64,000 bases of DNA, taken from Candidatus Bariatricus faecipullorum (GTDB taxonomy: Bacteria; Bacillota; Clostridia; Lachnospirales; Lachnospiraceae). A program made the translations under genes and the position numbers. Positions 17,151 through 26,046 of the stretch are shown here, one piece after another; position 1 is the stretch's first letter; each line of letters begins with the position of its first letter. A model generated the notes under the pieces. That model worked only from the letters and a program-made list of their open reading frames with translations, was not told the origin of the DNA and searched no databases. Location of the stretch: assembly GCA_019118525.1 (NCBI GenBank), contig DWYV01000030.1:1-64000 (forward strand), in the 5' to 3' direction.

Positions 17151-18308
17151 ATGGAAGTTTATCTGGATAATTCGGCTACCACCAGGTCGTACGACAGTGT
17201 GCGGGAACTGGTGGGAAAAGTCATGTGCGAGGATTACGGAAATCCTTCTTCCATGCACAGAAAAGGGATGGAAGCGGAGGCCTATATCCGGGAGGCGAAG
17301 GAGACCTTTGCGCGGCTTCTGAAAGTGCAGGAAAAGGAAATTTATTTTACTTCCGGCGGCACGGAAAGCGACAACCTGGCTCTTATCGGAGGAGCCCGGG
17401 CGAACCGGCGCCGGGGGAACCATCTGATTACCACGGCCATCGAGCATCCGGCAATTTTAAATACCATGAAATATCTGGAGGAAGAGGAAGGATTCCGGGT
17501 GACGTATCTTCCGGTGGATGAGTACGGGAGGGCAAAGCTTTCGGCCCTTCAGGAGGCACTTGATGAGGACACGATTCTGGTCTCCATGATGTACGTCAAT
17601 AATGAGGTGGGCTCTGTCCAGCCGGTGGCGGAGGCAGCGGCCATGGTAAAGGCGAAAAACCGGGATATTCTTTTCCACGTGGATGCCGTGCAGGGCTTTG
17701 GAAAGTACCGGATTTATCCGAAAAAGACGGGAATTGACATGCTGTCCATAAGCGGTCACAAAATCCACGGTCCAAAAGGAACCGGTGTGATATACATCAG
17801 TGAAAAAGCAAAGGTACATCCGATTATTTTCGGAGGAGAACAGCAGAAAAATATGCGTTCCGGTACGGAGAATGTGCCGGGAATCGCGGGAATCGCGCTG
17901 GCGGCAAAGGAAGTCTATCAGAACCTGGACCAGAAAGTGGCCCGGATGTACGCATTAAAGAAACGGTTTATTGAAGGGGTACAGAAGCTGGACGACACGG
18001 TGATTCACGGGCTGTATGATGAAACCAGTGCGCCCCACATTGTCAGTGCGGGAATCGCGGGAATCCGCAGCGAGGTGCTGCTTCACGCACTGGAGGAAAA
18101 GGGAATCTATGTATCTTCCGGCTCGGCCTGCTCTTCCAATCATCCGGCTGTCAGCGGAGTACTGAAGGGAATCGGCGCGAAGAAGGAATATCTGGACGCT
18201 ACGCTGAGGTTCAGTTTTTCGGAATTTACCACGGAAGAAGAAATTGACTATACGCTGGAAACGTTATATAATTGTGTACCAGTGCTGAGAAAATATACGC
18301 GGCATTAA
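17151..18308 (+). CDS. Cysteine desulfurase (NifS/IscS-like), probable sulfur donor to ThiI
   Basis: The 385-residue PLP enzyme shows YLDNSATTRSY at the N-terminus, the PLP-lysine segment SISGHKIHGPKGTG, and the persulfide-forming cysteine in SSGSACSSNHP. It moves sulfur from cysteine to an acceptor. thiI starts 15 bases downstream, and desulfurases paired with thiI supply sulfur for 4-thiouridine in tRNA; that role is inferred from position. No IscU or SufU scaffold gene is nearby. Confidence 0.93.
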   Translation: MEVYLDNSATTRSYDSVRELVGKVMCEDYGNPSSMHRKGMEAEAYIREAKETFARLLKVQEKEIYFTSGGTESDNLALIGGARANRRRGNHLITTAIEHPAILNTMKYLEEEEGFRVTYLPVDEYGRAKLSALQEALDEDTILVSMMYVNNEVGSVQPVAEAAAMVKAKNRDILFHVDAVQGFGKYRIYPKKTGIDMLSISGHKIHGPKGTGVIYISEKAKVHPIIFGGEQQKNMRSGTENVPGIAGIALAAKEVYQNLDQKVARMYALKKRFIEGVQKLDDTVIHGLYDETSAPHIVSAGIAGIRSEVLLHALEEKGIYVSSGSACSSNHPAVSGVLKGIGAKKEYLDATLRFSFSEFTTEEEIDYTLETLYNCVPVLRKYTRH

Positions 18309-18323
18309 AAACGGGAGGAAGTA

Positions 18324-19505
18324 ATGAAGTATCAGACTTATTTGATAAAGTACGGAGAAATCGGGATTAAAGGCAAAAACCGCTATCTGTTCGAGGACGC
18401 CCTCGTACGGCAGATTCGGGCTGCACTTTCCAGACTGGAAGGGAAGTTTCACGCCTACAAGGCCCAGGGACGGGTGTATGTGGACTGCGAAGGCAGCTAT
18501 GACTGCGACGAGGTGACGGAGGCCTTAAAGCGGGTCTTTGGAATTGTCGGAATCTGCCCGGTGGTCCGCAGGGAGGACCGGGGATTTGAGGAACTGAAAA
18601 AAGACGTGGTGGCTTACATGGACGAAGTGTATCCGGACAAAAAGATAACCTTTAAAGTGGATGCCAGAAGAGCCAGAAAGACCTACCCGAAGACTTCCAT
18701 GGAGATTAACTGCGACCTGGGAGAAGCCATCCTGGAAGCGTTTCCGGAAATCCGGGTGGATGTACATCATCCAGATGTGATGCTTCACGTAGAGGTGCGG
18801 GAGGATATCTATATTTATTCGGAAATTATTCCCGGGCCCGGAGGCATGCCGGTGGGAACCAGCGGAAAGGCCATGCTTCTTCTGTCTGGCGGAATAGACA
18901 GTCCGGTGGCAGGCTATATGACGGCAAAACGGGGCGTGGAACTGGAAGCCACGTATTTTCATGCGCCGCCTTATACCAGCGAGCGGGCGAAGCAGAAAGT
19001 GGTGGACCTGGCGAAGCTGGTGGCCCGGTATTCCGGACCGGTCAAACTTCATATTGTGAATTTTACGGATATCCAGCTCGCCATTTACGAGGACTGCCCT
19101 CATGATGAACTGACGATTATTATGCGGAGATACATGATGCGGATTGCCGAGCATTTCGCAAAGGAGAGCGGCTGTCTGGGCCTGATTACCGGGGAGAGCA
19201 TCGGACAGGTGGCAAGCCAGACCATGCAGAGCCTTATGGCCACCAACGAAGTGTGTACCCTGCCGGTTTACCGTCCGCTTATCGGGTTTGACAAGCAGCA
19301 GATAGTGGAGGTTTCGGAAAGAATCGGTACCTACGAGACGTCCATCCTGCCTTACGAGGACTGCTGTACCATCTTTGTGGCAAAGCACCCCGTGACGAAG
19401 CCGGATGTGGAGAAAATCCGCAAATCGGAGACGAAACTGGAAGGGAAGATTGAGGAACTGTTCCGCCAGGCGGTGGAGACTGCCGAGACGGTTACGGTGG
19501 AATAA
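18324..19505 (+). CDS. thiI: tRNA 4-thiouridine synthetase ThiI
   Basis: The 393-residue protein has an N-terminal ferredoxin-like/THUMP tRNA-binding region (to about 170) and a PP-loop ATPase domain with LLSGGIDSPVAGYM (SGGxDS) and LITGESIGQVASQT. It lacks the C-terminal rhodanese domain of the enterobacterial enzyme, as in most Firmicutes. A pair of cysteines in YEDCCTIF may take part in sulfur transfer. It makes s4U at tRNA position 8, using persulfide from the preceding desulfurase. Confidence 0.95.
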   Translation: MKYQTYLIKYGEIGIKGKNRYLFEDALVRQIRAALSRLEGKFHAYKAQGRVYVDCEGSYDCDEVTEALKRVFGIVGICPVVRREDRGFEELKKDVVAYMDEVYPDKKITFKVDARRARKTYPKTSMEINCDLGEAILEAFPEIRVDVHHPDVMLHVEVREDIYIYSEIIPGPGGMPVGTSGKAMLLLSGGIDSPVAGYMTAKRGVELEATYFHAPPYTSERAKQKVVDLAKLVARYSGPVKLHIVNFTDIQLAIYEDCPHDELTIIMRRYMMRIAEHFAKESGCLGLITGESIGQVASQTMQSLMATNEVCTLPVYRPLIGFDKQQIVEVSERIGTYETSILPYEDCCTIFVAKHPVTKPDVEKIRKSETKLEGKIEELFRQAVETAETVTVE

Positions 19506-19552
19506 TACACCTGCAGGCACGGCGGCCGCCCTCCGGGCGTATCGCGCAAAAA

Positions 19553-19580
19553 AAGAGTTCCGCTGGCGGAACTCTTTTTA
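19553..19580. terminator. Bidirectional terminator between thiI and the HPr-like gene
   Basis: Stem AAGAGTTCC / GGAACTCTT around GCTGGC, with A residues to the left and T residues to the right. The arms are identical to those of the terminator at 8168. It separates two convergent genes. Confidence 0.85.
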
Positions 19581-19592
19581 CCTGTGCCGGTA

Positions 19593-19829
19593 TTATTTTA
19601 CTAAGTAAGTATCCAGGGCAGCTACGATGTTATCAACATCAGCGCCGTCTGCATGGATGTTTAAATCAATCGGCTTGGAAAGATCCAGGCTGAAGATTCC
19701 CATGATGGATTTTGCATCGATAACGTATCTTCCGGATACTAAATCGAAGTCATAATCGAATTTAGTGATTTCATTTACAAATGCTTTTACTTTGTCAATG
19801 GAATTTAAAGAAATTTGCACAGTTTTCAT
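19593..19829 (-). CDS. HPr-like protein lacking the phosphorylated histidine
   Basis: The 78-residue protein keeps the HPr fold signature around the regulatory serine: AKSIMGIFSLDLSKP, with Ser41 in the place of HPr Ser46. The segment that should contain the PTS histidine (GxHARPA) reads NSIDKVKAF, with no histidine. It therefore cannot act as a normal PTS phosphocarrier. It may be a Crh-like regulator, a role known for a Bacillus relative, or have another task. AAGGAGG precedes the start. It is monocistronic, with its own promoter and terminator. Confidence 0.85.
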   Translation of the reverse strand: MKTVQISLNSIDKVKAFVNEITKFDYDFDLVSGRYVIDAKSIMGIFSLDLSKPIDLNIHADGADVDNIVAALDTYLVK

Positions 19830-19864
19830 TGGAAATTACCTCCTTGATTTCATTTGTCTATATT

Positions 19865-19893
19865 ATCTTACGGTGTATGGAAGAAAAAGTCAA
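19865..19893 (-). promoter_or_regulatory. Promoter of the HPr-like gene
   Basis: Read on the minus strand, TTGACT (19893-19888) and TAAGAT (19870-19865) with a 17-base spacer, about 35 bases before the start codon. Confidence 0.55.
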
Positions 19894-19959
19894 GGAACAA
19901 AACGACGAAGAACAGATGATTTTTTCGTTAAAACTTATAAAAAACAGAGGATGTGGAAT

Positions 19960-21255
19960 ATGAGGAAAGCGGCACTGCACAATCTGGGCTGTAAAGTGAA
20001 TGCCTATGAGACGGAAGCAATGCAGGAACTGCTGGAACAGGCGGGGTACAGCATTGTTCCCTTTCATGAACAGGCAGACGTGTATATTATCAACACCTGC
20101 TCGGTAACAAACATGGCGGACCGGAAATCCAGACAGCAGATTCACCGGGCCAGAAAGCAGAACCCGGAAGCCGTCATCGTGGCGGCCGGCTGTTATGTTC
20201 AGGCTCTGGAGGACGCCGGAAAGACGGACGAAAATGTGGACATCATTATCGGAAATAACCGAAAGAAGGATCTGGTGCCCATACTGGAAGCATATTTCCG
20301 GGAACGGAGCCGGAAAAAGGACGTGGTGGACATCGGGCATACAAAAGAATACGAGAATCTGACTGTAAGCAGGCAGGCAGAGCATACCCGGGCCTATGTG
20401 AAGGTACAGGACGGATGCAATCAGTTCTGTACTTACTGTATCATTCCCTATACCAGGGGCCGGGTGCGGAGCCGGAAAAGGGAGGATGTAATCCGGGAGG
20501 TGACGGTGCTTGCCCAAAACGGCTATCAGGAAGTGGTGCTCACGGGAATTCACCTGAGCTCCTACGGCAGGGACCTGGAGGAAGGAAATACCCTTCTGGA
20601 ACTTGTGGAGGCCGTGGCTGCCGTGGAGGGAATCTCCCGTATCCGGCTGGGCTCCCTGGAACCGGGAATTATTACGGAAGCCTTCGCGAAACGGCTGGCG
20701 TCCATTCCGGAAATCTGCCCCCACTTCCATCTTTCCCTGCAGAGCGGCTGCGACGCTACGCTAAAGAGGATGAACCGGAAATATACCACGGCAGATTACC
20801 GGGAAAAATGCCGGATTCTGCGGAACTGTTTTAACAACCCGGCGCTGACCACGGATGTAATCGCCGGATTTCCGGGCGAGACAGAGGAAGAATTTCAGAC
20901 CTCCCTGGCGTTTGTGGATGAGATGGATTTTTATGAAACCCATATCTTTAAGTATTCCCGCCGTCAGGGGACAAAGGCGGCAGATATGCCGGGACAGATT
21001 ACCGATGCGGTGAAGACGGAAAGAAGCGGACGCTACCAGGAGCTGAACAGGAAAAAGCAGGAACAGTATGAAAAGTCCTGGGCAGGAAAGCGGGCCGAGG
21101 TGCTTTTTGAAGACACCTTCACGGAGGAGGACGGCAGCGCCTGGAGAACCGGACATACCCGGGAGTACCTGAAAGTGGCTGTTCCGGCCAAAGAAGCACG
21201 GATGAACGAAAGAAAATGGATAGAGATTGTCAATCCCGTACAAATTATACATTGA
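19960..21255 (+). CDS. mtaB: tRNA t6A37 methylthiotransferase MtaB
   Basis: The 431-residue protein has an N-terminal MTTase domain with three cluster cysteines (LHNLGCKVNAYETE, NTCSVTNMADRKS, AAGCYVQA) and a radical-SAM core with CNQFCTYCIIPYTRGR. A C-terminal RNA-binding TRAM-like tail follows. The LGCKVN signature favours MtaB, which converts t6A to ms2t6A in tRNA, over MiaB. I use ATG 19960, nine bases after AGAGG. The frame is open further upstream, but there it runs antisense through the HPr-like gene. Confidence 0.93.
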   Translation: MRKAALHNLGCKVNAYETEAMQELLEQAGYSIVPFHEQADVYIINTCSVTNMADRKSRQQIHRARKQNPEAVIVAAGCYVQALEDAGKTDENVDIIIGNNRKKDLVPILEAYFRERSRKKDVVDIGHTKEYENLTVSRQAEHTRAYVKVQDGCNQFCTYCIIPYTRGRVRSRKREDVIREVTVLAQNGYQEVVLTGIHLSSYGRDLEEGNTLLELVEAVAAVEGISRIRLGSLEPGIITEAFAKRLASIPEICPHFHLSLQSGCDATLKRMNRKYTTADYREKCRILRNCFNNPALTTDVIAGFPGETEEEFQTSLAFVDEMDFYETHIFKYSRRQGTKAADMPGQITDAVKTERSGRYQELNRKKQEQYEKSWAGKRAEVLFEDTFTEEDGSAWRTGHTREYLKVAVPAKEARMNERKWIEIVNPVQIIH

Positions 21256-21280
21256 ATTTGTGGACATTTTATATTAGAAT
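21252..21280 (+). promoter_or_regulatory. Promoter of the ireB-ruvX operon
   Basis: TTGAAT (21252-21257) and TAGAAT (21275-21280), 17 bases apart. The -35 overlaps the stop codon of mtaB. Confidence 0.6.
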
Positions 21281-21307
21281 GGTAATGAAGTAATTGGAGG
21301 TCGTAAG

Positions 21308-21568
21308 ATGAGAAAAGATTTATCAAACACACAGTTTTTCCAGGTAGAGACTGGCCCCCAGATTCAGGCGAAGGACATTCTGGAGATTGTGTATAATGCG
21401 CTTCTGGAGAAGGGGTACAACCCGGTGAACCAGATTGTAGGGTATATTATGTCCGGAGACCCTACATACATCACCAGCTATAACGGGGCCCGCAGTCTCG
21501 TTATGAAGGTGGAGCGGGATGAAATCGTGGAAGAACTCCTGAAGGCGTATATTCAGCATGAGCTGTAA
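21308..21568 (+). CDS. IreB family regulatory phosphoprotein (UPF0297)
   Basis: The 86-residue protein matches the IreB/YrzL family along its whole length, including [27 protein letters not shown] and [14 protein letters not shown]. In Enterococcus, IreB is phosphorylated near its N-terminus by the kinase IreK; a threonine at residue 8 is a candidate here. GGAGGTCGTAAG precedes ATG 21308. It overlaps ruvX, the conserved neighbour of this family. Confidence 0.92.
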   Translation: MRKDLSNTQFFQVETGPQIQAKDILEIVYNALLEKGYNPVNQIVGYIMSGDPTYITSYNGARSLVMKVERDEIVEELLKAYIQHEL

Positions 21569-22025
21569 AAAAGAAAGCGGCAGAAGAATTATCGGACTGG
21601 ATTACGGCTCCCGGACCGTGGGCGTCGCAGTCAGCGACCTGCTGGGCCTGACAGCCCAGGCGGTCGAGACGATTGAGAGGAAATCAGAGAACAAACTCCG
21701 CCGTACCCTTGCCAGACTGGAAGAACTGGCAGGCGAGTACCATGCGGAAAAGTTTGTGCTGGGACTGCCAAAACACATGAACAACGATATTGGAGAACGG
21801 GCAGAGAGAGCCCTGGAATTTGGTGAGATGCTTCGTCGGCGGACCGGCCTGGAGGTCGTGATGTGGGACGAGCGTCTTACCACGGTGGAAGCAGAACGGA
21901 CCTTAATTGAATCAGGTGTGCGAAGAGAAAACCGCAAGCAGTATATCGACCAGATTGCGGCTGTTTTTATATTGCAGGGATATCTGGATTCGGTGAGGAA
22001 GGCCGCAGAAGAAAACGGGGATTGA
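21558..22025 (+). CDS. ruvX: Holliday junction resolvase-like / pre-16S rRNA nuclease RuvX (YqgF)
   Basis: The 155-residue protein has the RNase H-like fold with [15 protein letters not shown] at the N-terminus, VLGLPKHMN in the middle, [13 protein letters not shown] and a C-terminal [13 protein letters not shown]. Family members mature the 5' end of 16S rRNA and have been proposed as Holliday junction resolvases. It overlaps ireB by 11 bases and is followed 3 bases later by the DUF1292 gene. Confidence 0.93.
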   Translation: MSCKKESGRRIIGLDYGSRTVGVAVSDLLGLTAQAVETIERKSENKLRRTLARLEELAGEYHAEKFVLGLPKHMNNDIGERAERALEFGEMLRRRTGLEVVMWDERLTTVEAERTLIESGVRRENRKQYIDQIAAVFILQGYLDSVRKAAEENGD

Positions 22026-22028
22026 ATA

Positions 22029-22295
22029 ATGAATAATGGGAAAATTATAATTACAGAAGAGGGAACCGGAAGAGAGCTGGAGCTTTTTGTAGTAGAGCAG
22101 ACAAAGATTAACGGGGCCTCTTACCTGCTGGTGGCAGATTCTGAGTCAGAGGATGCACAGTGCATGATTCTGAAGGATGTCAGCAGTCAGGAGGACGCAG
22201 ACAGTATTTTTGAAAGTGTGGAAGACGAAACAGAACTTCAGGCAGTGCTGCGGGTTTTTGATGAGCTGCTTGAGGATGTGGATATTCAAATGTAA
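22029..22295 (+). CDS. DUF1292 family protein
   Basis: The 88-residue acidic protein matches the DUF1292 (YrzB) family that follows ireB and ruvX in many Firmicutes. It begins with KIIITEEGTGRELELFVVEQT and ends with a strongly acidic stretch. Its function is unknown. Gene order suggests one transcript with ireB and ruvX. Confidence 0.88.
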   Translation: MNNGKIIITEEGTGRELELFVVEQTKINGASYLLVADSESEDAQCMILKDVSSQEDADSIFESVEDETELQAVLRVFDELLEDVDIQM

Positions 22296-22376
22296 ACAGT
22301 GCTGATACGGAAGACAGGGTTCGTGCGGAGGAACTCTTTTTTGTGATGCACGGATTAAAGTGATGGAGGTGTAAAT

Positions 22377-24041
22377 TTGAAAAAAACAAATCATTCGAAA
22401 CTGAAAATTATTCCGCTTGGAGGGCTGGAAAAAATTGGTATGAATATCACTGCCTTCGAGTATGAGGACAGTATTATTGTAGTAGACTGCGGCCTTTCTT
22501 TCCCGGAAGACGACATGCTGGGAATCGACCTGGTTATACCGGACGTTTCTTATCTGAAGAACAATATCCAGAAGGTGAAAGGATTTGTCATTACTCACGG
22601 ACATGAGGACCATATCGGGGCACTTCCTTATATACTTAAGGAGATGAATCTGCCCATCTATACCACCAGACTTACCATGGGAATTATCGAGAAAAAACTG
22701 GAAGAGCACAATCTGATGCGCTCAACCAGAAGAAAAGTGGTGCGGCACGGCCAGTCCATCAATCTGGGCAAATTCCGGATTGAATTCATTAAGACCAACC
22801 ACAGTATTCAGGACGCTTCCGCCCTGGCGATTTATTCACCGGCGGGAATTGTGGTGCATACGGGCGACTTTAAGGTGGACTATACCCCGGTGTTCGGTGA
22901 CGCCATTGACCTGCAGCGGTTTGCGGAAATCGGAAAGAAGGGCGTTCTGGCGCTGATGTCCGACAGTACCAATGCGGAGAGGAGGGGCTTTACTCCGTCG
23001 GAGCGGACCGTGGGAGCCACCTTTGACCGGATTTTTGCAGAACACAGAAATACCCGTCTGATTATCGCCACCTTTGCGTCCAATGTGGACCGGGTGCAGC
23101 AGATTATCAATACTTCCTACAAATACGGCAGGAAGGTCGTAGTGGAAGGACGGAGCATGGTCAATATCATCTCCGTTGCCTCTGAGCTCGGTTATCTGAA
23201 CGTGCCGGAGAAGACACTGATTGACGTGGACGAACTGCGGAATTACCCGCCGGAGAAAACCACGATTATTACAACAGGAAGCCAGGGAGAGTCCATGGCG
23301 GCGCTTTCCCGTATGGCGGCCGACATTCATAAGAAAATCAGCATTATGCCGGGAGATACCATTATATTAAGCTCCAATCCCATTCCGGGAAATGAAAAAG
23401 CAGTATCCCATATCATCAACGAGATTTCTGCAAAAGGAGCAGACGTGATTTTCCAGGATGTACACGTATCCGGGCATGCTTGTCAGGAGGAACTGAAGCT
23501 GATTTATTCACTGGTCAAGCCGAAGTACGCGATTCCGGTGCACGGGGAATACCGGCATCTGAAGGCCAATGCAGAGATTGCAAAAAATCTGGGAATTCCC
23601 AAAGAAAATATTTTTATCCTTCGTTCCGGAGAGGTACTGGCCCTGGATGAGAACAGTGCGGACATTGTAGACCATGTGCATACCGGCGAAGTGATGGTAG
23701 ACGGTCTGGGCGTAGGCGATGTGGGAAATATCGTTCTGCGGGACCGCCAGCATCTTTCCCAGGACGGCATCCTGATTGTCGTGCTGACACTGGAGAAGGG
23801 AAGCAGCCGTCTGCTGGCAGGACCGGACATCGTATCCCGGGGATTTGTCTATGTGCGCGAGTCGGAAAGCCTGATGGAGGAAGCACGTCATGTGCTGACA
23901 GAGGCAGTAGAAAAATGTCTGATGAGCAGACATGCGGACTGGAGCAAAATCAAAAATGTTATCAAGGATACCATGAACGATTTTATCTGGAAGCGGACCA
24001 AGAGAAGACCCATGATTCTGCCGATTATCATGGACGTATAA
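22377..24041 (+). CDS. rnj: Ribonuclease J
   Basis: The 554-residue protein has a metallo-beta-lactamase domain with THGHEDHIGA (His74, His76, Asp78, His79), a beta-CASP domain and the C-terminal domain of RNase J. It is an endo/5'-exoribonuclease in mRNA decay and rRNA maturation. The start is TTG at 22377, supported by GGAGGT six bases upstream and by a normal N-terminus; no ATG fits. Only one RNase J gene is in this window, so J1 versus J2 is not decided. Confidence 0.95.
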   Translation: MKKTNHSKLKIIPLGGLEKIGMNITAFEYEDSIIVVDCGLSFPEDDMLGIDLVIPDVSYLKNNIQKVKGFVITHGHEDHIGALPYILKEMNLPIYTTRLTMGIIEKKLEEHNLMRSTRRKVVRHGQSINLGKFRIEFIKTNHSIQDASALAIYSPAGIVVHTGDFKVDYTPVFGDAIDLQRFAEIGKKGVLALMSDSTNAERRGFTPSERTVGATFDRIFAEHRNTRLIIATFASNVDRVQQIINTSYKYGRKVVVEGRSMVNIISVASELGYLNVPEKTLIDVDELRNYPPEKTTIITTGSQGESMAALSRMAADIHKKISIMPGDTIILSSNPIPGNEKAVSHIINEISAKGADVIFQDVHVSGHACQEELKLIYSLVKPKYAIPVHGEYRHLKANAEIAKNLGIPKENIFILRSGEVLALDENSADIVDHVHTGEVMVDGLGVGDVGNIVLRDRQHLSQDGILIVVLTLEKGSSRLLAGPDIVSRGFVYVRESESLMEEARHVLTEAVEKCLMSRHADWSKIKNVIKDTMNDFIWKRTKRRPMILPIIMDV

Positions 24042-24062
24042 AAAGAAAAAGGTGCAAAAAGA

Positions 24063-24093
24063 GGGGGCGGCTTCCCGCGGGAAGTCCGTCCCC
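24063..24093 (+). promoter_or_regulatory. Strong hairpin between rnj and the O-methyltransferase
   Basis: Outer arms 24063-24070 and 24086-24093 pair over eight positions (one G-T), and inner arms CTTCCC / GGGAAG pair over six with a tiny loop. No T run follows. It may be an mRNA processing or stability element between the two cistrons, or a weak terminator. It would be coding if the next gene began at GTG 24052. Confidence 0.5.
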
Positions 24094-24117
24094 TGCGGCG
24101 CAGAAACGGAGGAAACA

Positions 24118-24756
24118 GTGGACGAGCGGATGGCAGTTTACCTGGCCTCCCTGGAACAGAACGGCCAGGGCCTGCTGGGGGAAATTGAGCGGGAAGCGGT
24201 AAAGAGCAGTGTTCCGGTTATCCGGAAAGAGATGCAGAGCTTTCTGAAGGTGCTTCTGCAGATTCAGCAGCCCCTTTCGGTTCTGGAAGTGGGGACGGCA
24301 GTAGGGTTTTCTGCCCTTCTGATGAGCAGCTGTATTCCGGAGGAAGGGCATATTACGACGATTGAAAATTACGAAAAACGGATTCCCCTGGCCAGAGAGA
24401 ATTTCCGCCGGGCCGGCAGGGAGGAGCAGATTACCCTCCTGGAGGGAGACGCCCTGGAAATCATGAAAGGTCTGGAAGGACCCTATGATTTTATATTTAT
24501 GGATGCGGCCAAGGGACAGTATCCGGTGTGGCTGCCGGAGGTGCTGCGGCTTCTGCGCCCCGGAGGCGTATTGCTTTCAGACAACGTACTCCAGGAAGGC
24601 AGCCTTCTGGATTCCCGCTTCGCGGTGGAGCGGAGGGACCGCACTATCCACGAGAGAATGCGCTCCTATCTTTATGAACTGAAGCACCGGGAAGACCTGG
24701 AGACGACCATTCTCCCTCTGGGAGACGGTGCCGCCCTGACTGTAAAACGAAGATAA
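24118..24756 (+). CDS. Class I SAM-dependent O-methyltransferase (YrrM-like)
   Basis: The 212-residue protein shows LEVGTAVGFSALLM (SAM motif I, about residue 58), TTIENYEKRIPLARENF, YDFIFMDAAKGQY and GGVLLSDNVLQEG. These fit the catechol O-methyltransferase-like family. I choose GTG 24118 because GGAGG lies five bases upstream and the family N-terminus (DERMAVYLASLE) then begins at once. The frame opens at GTG 24052 but would include a hairpin. Its native substrate is unknown; relatives in Firmicutes act on tRNA (TrmR). It precedes a U32 peptidase, the usual order. Confidence 0.87.
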   Translation: MDERMAVYLASLEQNGQGLLGEIEREAVKSSVPVIRKEMQSFLKVLLQIQQPLSVLEVGTAVGFSALLMSSCIPEEGHITTIENYEKRIPLARENFRRAGREEQITLLEGDALEIMKGLEGPYDFIFMDAAKGQYPVWLPEVLRLLRPGGVLLSDNVLQEGSLLDSRFAVERRDRTIHERMRSYLYELKHREDLETTILPLGDGAALTVKRR

Positions 24757-24772
24757 CAGGAGAGGAGAAAAG

Positions 24773-26005
24773 ATGAGACGACATCCTGAACTGCTGGTTC
24801 CGGCCAGCAGCCTGGAAGTGCTGAAGACAGCAGTGAATTTTGGAGCCGATGCAGTGTATATCGGCGGAGAGGCTTTTGGACTTCGGGCGAAAGCAAAGAA
24901 TTTTTCCATGGAAGAGATGGCAGAAGGCATCCGTTACGCCCACGAACGGGGCGTGAAGGTGTATGTGACGGCCAACATTCTGGCGCACAATTATGACCTG
25001 GAAGGGGTGCGGCAGTATTTCCGGGAACTCCGGGAGATACAGCCGGACGCTCTGATTATCGCAGATCCGGGTGTGTTTGAAATCGCAAAAGAAATCTGCC
25101 CGGAAATTCAGCGGCATATCAGCACCCAGGCCAATAATACCAATTACGGAACCTATCTGTTCTGGTACCGCCAGGGCGCTTCCCGGGTGGTCTCTGCCAG
25201 GGAGCTTTCCCTGCGGGAAATCCGGGAAATCCGGGAGCACATTCCGGAGAAACTGGAGATAGAGACGTTTGTCCATGGAGCCATGTGTATTTCTTATTCC
25301 GGACGCTGCCTTTTAAGCAGCTATTTTACCGGGCGGGACGCCAATAGGGGGGCCTGCACCCATCCCTGCCGCTGGAAATACGCAGTGGTGGAGGAAACCA
25401 GGCCGGGCGAGTATCTGCCGGTCTATGAAAACGAACGGGGAACCTTTATCTTCAATTCCAAGGACCTCTGTATGATTGAGCATATTCCGGAACTGCTGGA
25501 GGCGGGAATCGACAGTCTGAAAATTGAAGGACGGATGAAGACCGCGCTCTATGTGGCAACGGTGGCCCGGACCTACCGGAAGGCGATTGACGATTATCAG
25601 AAGGATCCGGCCCTTTACCGGAAGAATATGGACTGGTATCGGGAACAGATTGCCAGCTGCACCTACCGGCAGTTTACAACGGGATTCTTCTTTGGAAAAC
25701 CCGATGAGACTACCCAGATTTATGACAGCAACACTTACATTAAAGAATACACCTACCTGGGAATTGCAGAGGAAACCGGGGACAACACCGTACGGACAGA
25801 GCAGAGAAATAAATTCACCGTGGGGGAAGAAATAGAAATCATGAAACCGGACGGACAAAACGTGCCTGCCGTGGTAGAAGAGATTCGCAATGAGCAGGGA
25901 GAAAAGCAGGAAAGCGCACCGCATCCGAAGCAGGTGCTCTATGTGAAGCTGAGTGCCCGGGCGGAAACCGGGGATATTCTTCGGAGAAAAGAAGAAGCTA
26001 TGTAA
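24773..26005 (+). CDS. Peptidase U32 family protein
   Basis: The 410-residue protein begins RHPELLVPASSLEVLKTAVNFGADAVYIGG, the family's TIM-barrel start. It contains the U32 signature ETFVHGAMCISYSGRCLLSS with further cysteines in RGACTHPCRWKY. Members such as RlhA and TrhP hydroxylate rRNA or tRNA with an iron-sulfur site; others are described as collagenases. The RNA-modification role is more likely here given the methyltransferase upstream, but that is inference. A terminator lies right after its stop. Confidence 0.9.
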   Translation: MRRHPELLVPASSLEVLKTAVNFGADAVYIGGEAFGLRAKAKNFSMEEMAEGIRYAHERGVKVYVTANILAHNYDLEGVRQYFRELREIQPDALIIADPGVFEIAKEICPEIQRHISTQANNTNYGTYLFWYRQGASRVVSARELSLREIREIREHIPEKLEIETFVHGAMCISYSGRCLLSSYFTGRDANRGACTHPCRWKYAVVEETRPGEYLPVYENERGTFIFNSKDLCMIEHIPELLEAGIDSLKIEGRMKTALYVATVARTYRKAIDDYQKDPALYRKNMDWYREQIASCTYRQFTTGFFFGKPDETTQIYDSNTYIKEYTYLGIAEETGDNTVRTEQRNKFTVGEEIEIMKPDGQNVPAVVEEIRNEQGEKQESAPHPKQVLYVKLSARAETGDILRRKEEAM

Positions 26006-26027
26006 GGAGGACCTGGTCCTCCTTTTT
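26004..26027. terminator. Terminator between the U32 gene and sigK
   Basis: Stem AAGGAGGA / TCCTCCTT around CCTGG, followed by T residues. It overlaps the stop codon of the U32 gene and separates convergent genes. Confidence 0.8.
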
Positions 26028-26046
26028 CTGCAGACAAACTGCGGTT

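Noticed and set aside
19765-19959. Longer MtaB beginning at 19765
   Set aside because: It would run antisense through the HPr-like gene and its promoter; the conserved MtaB N-terminus starts at 19960.
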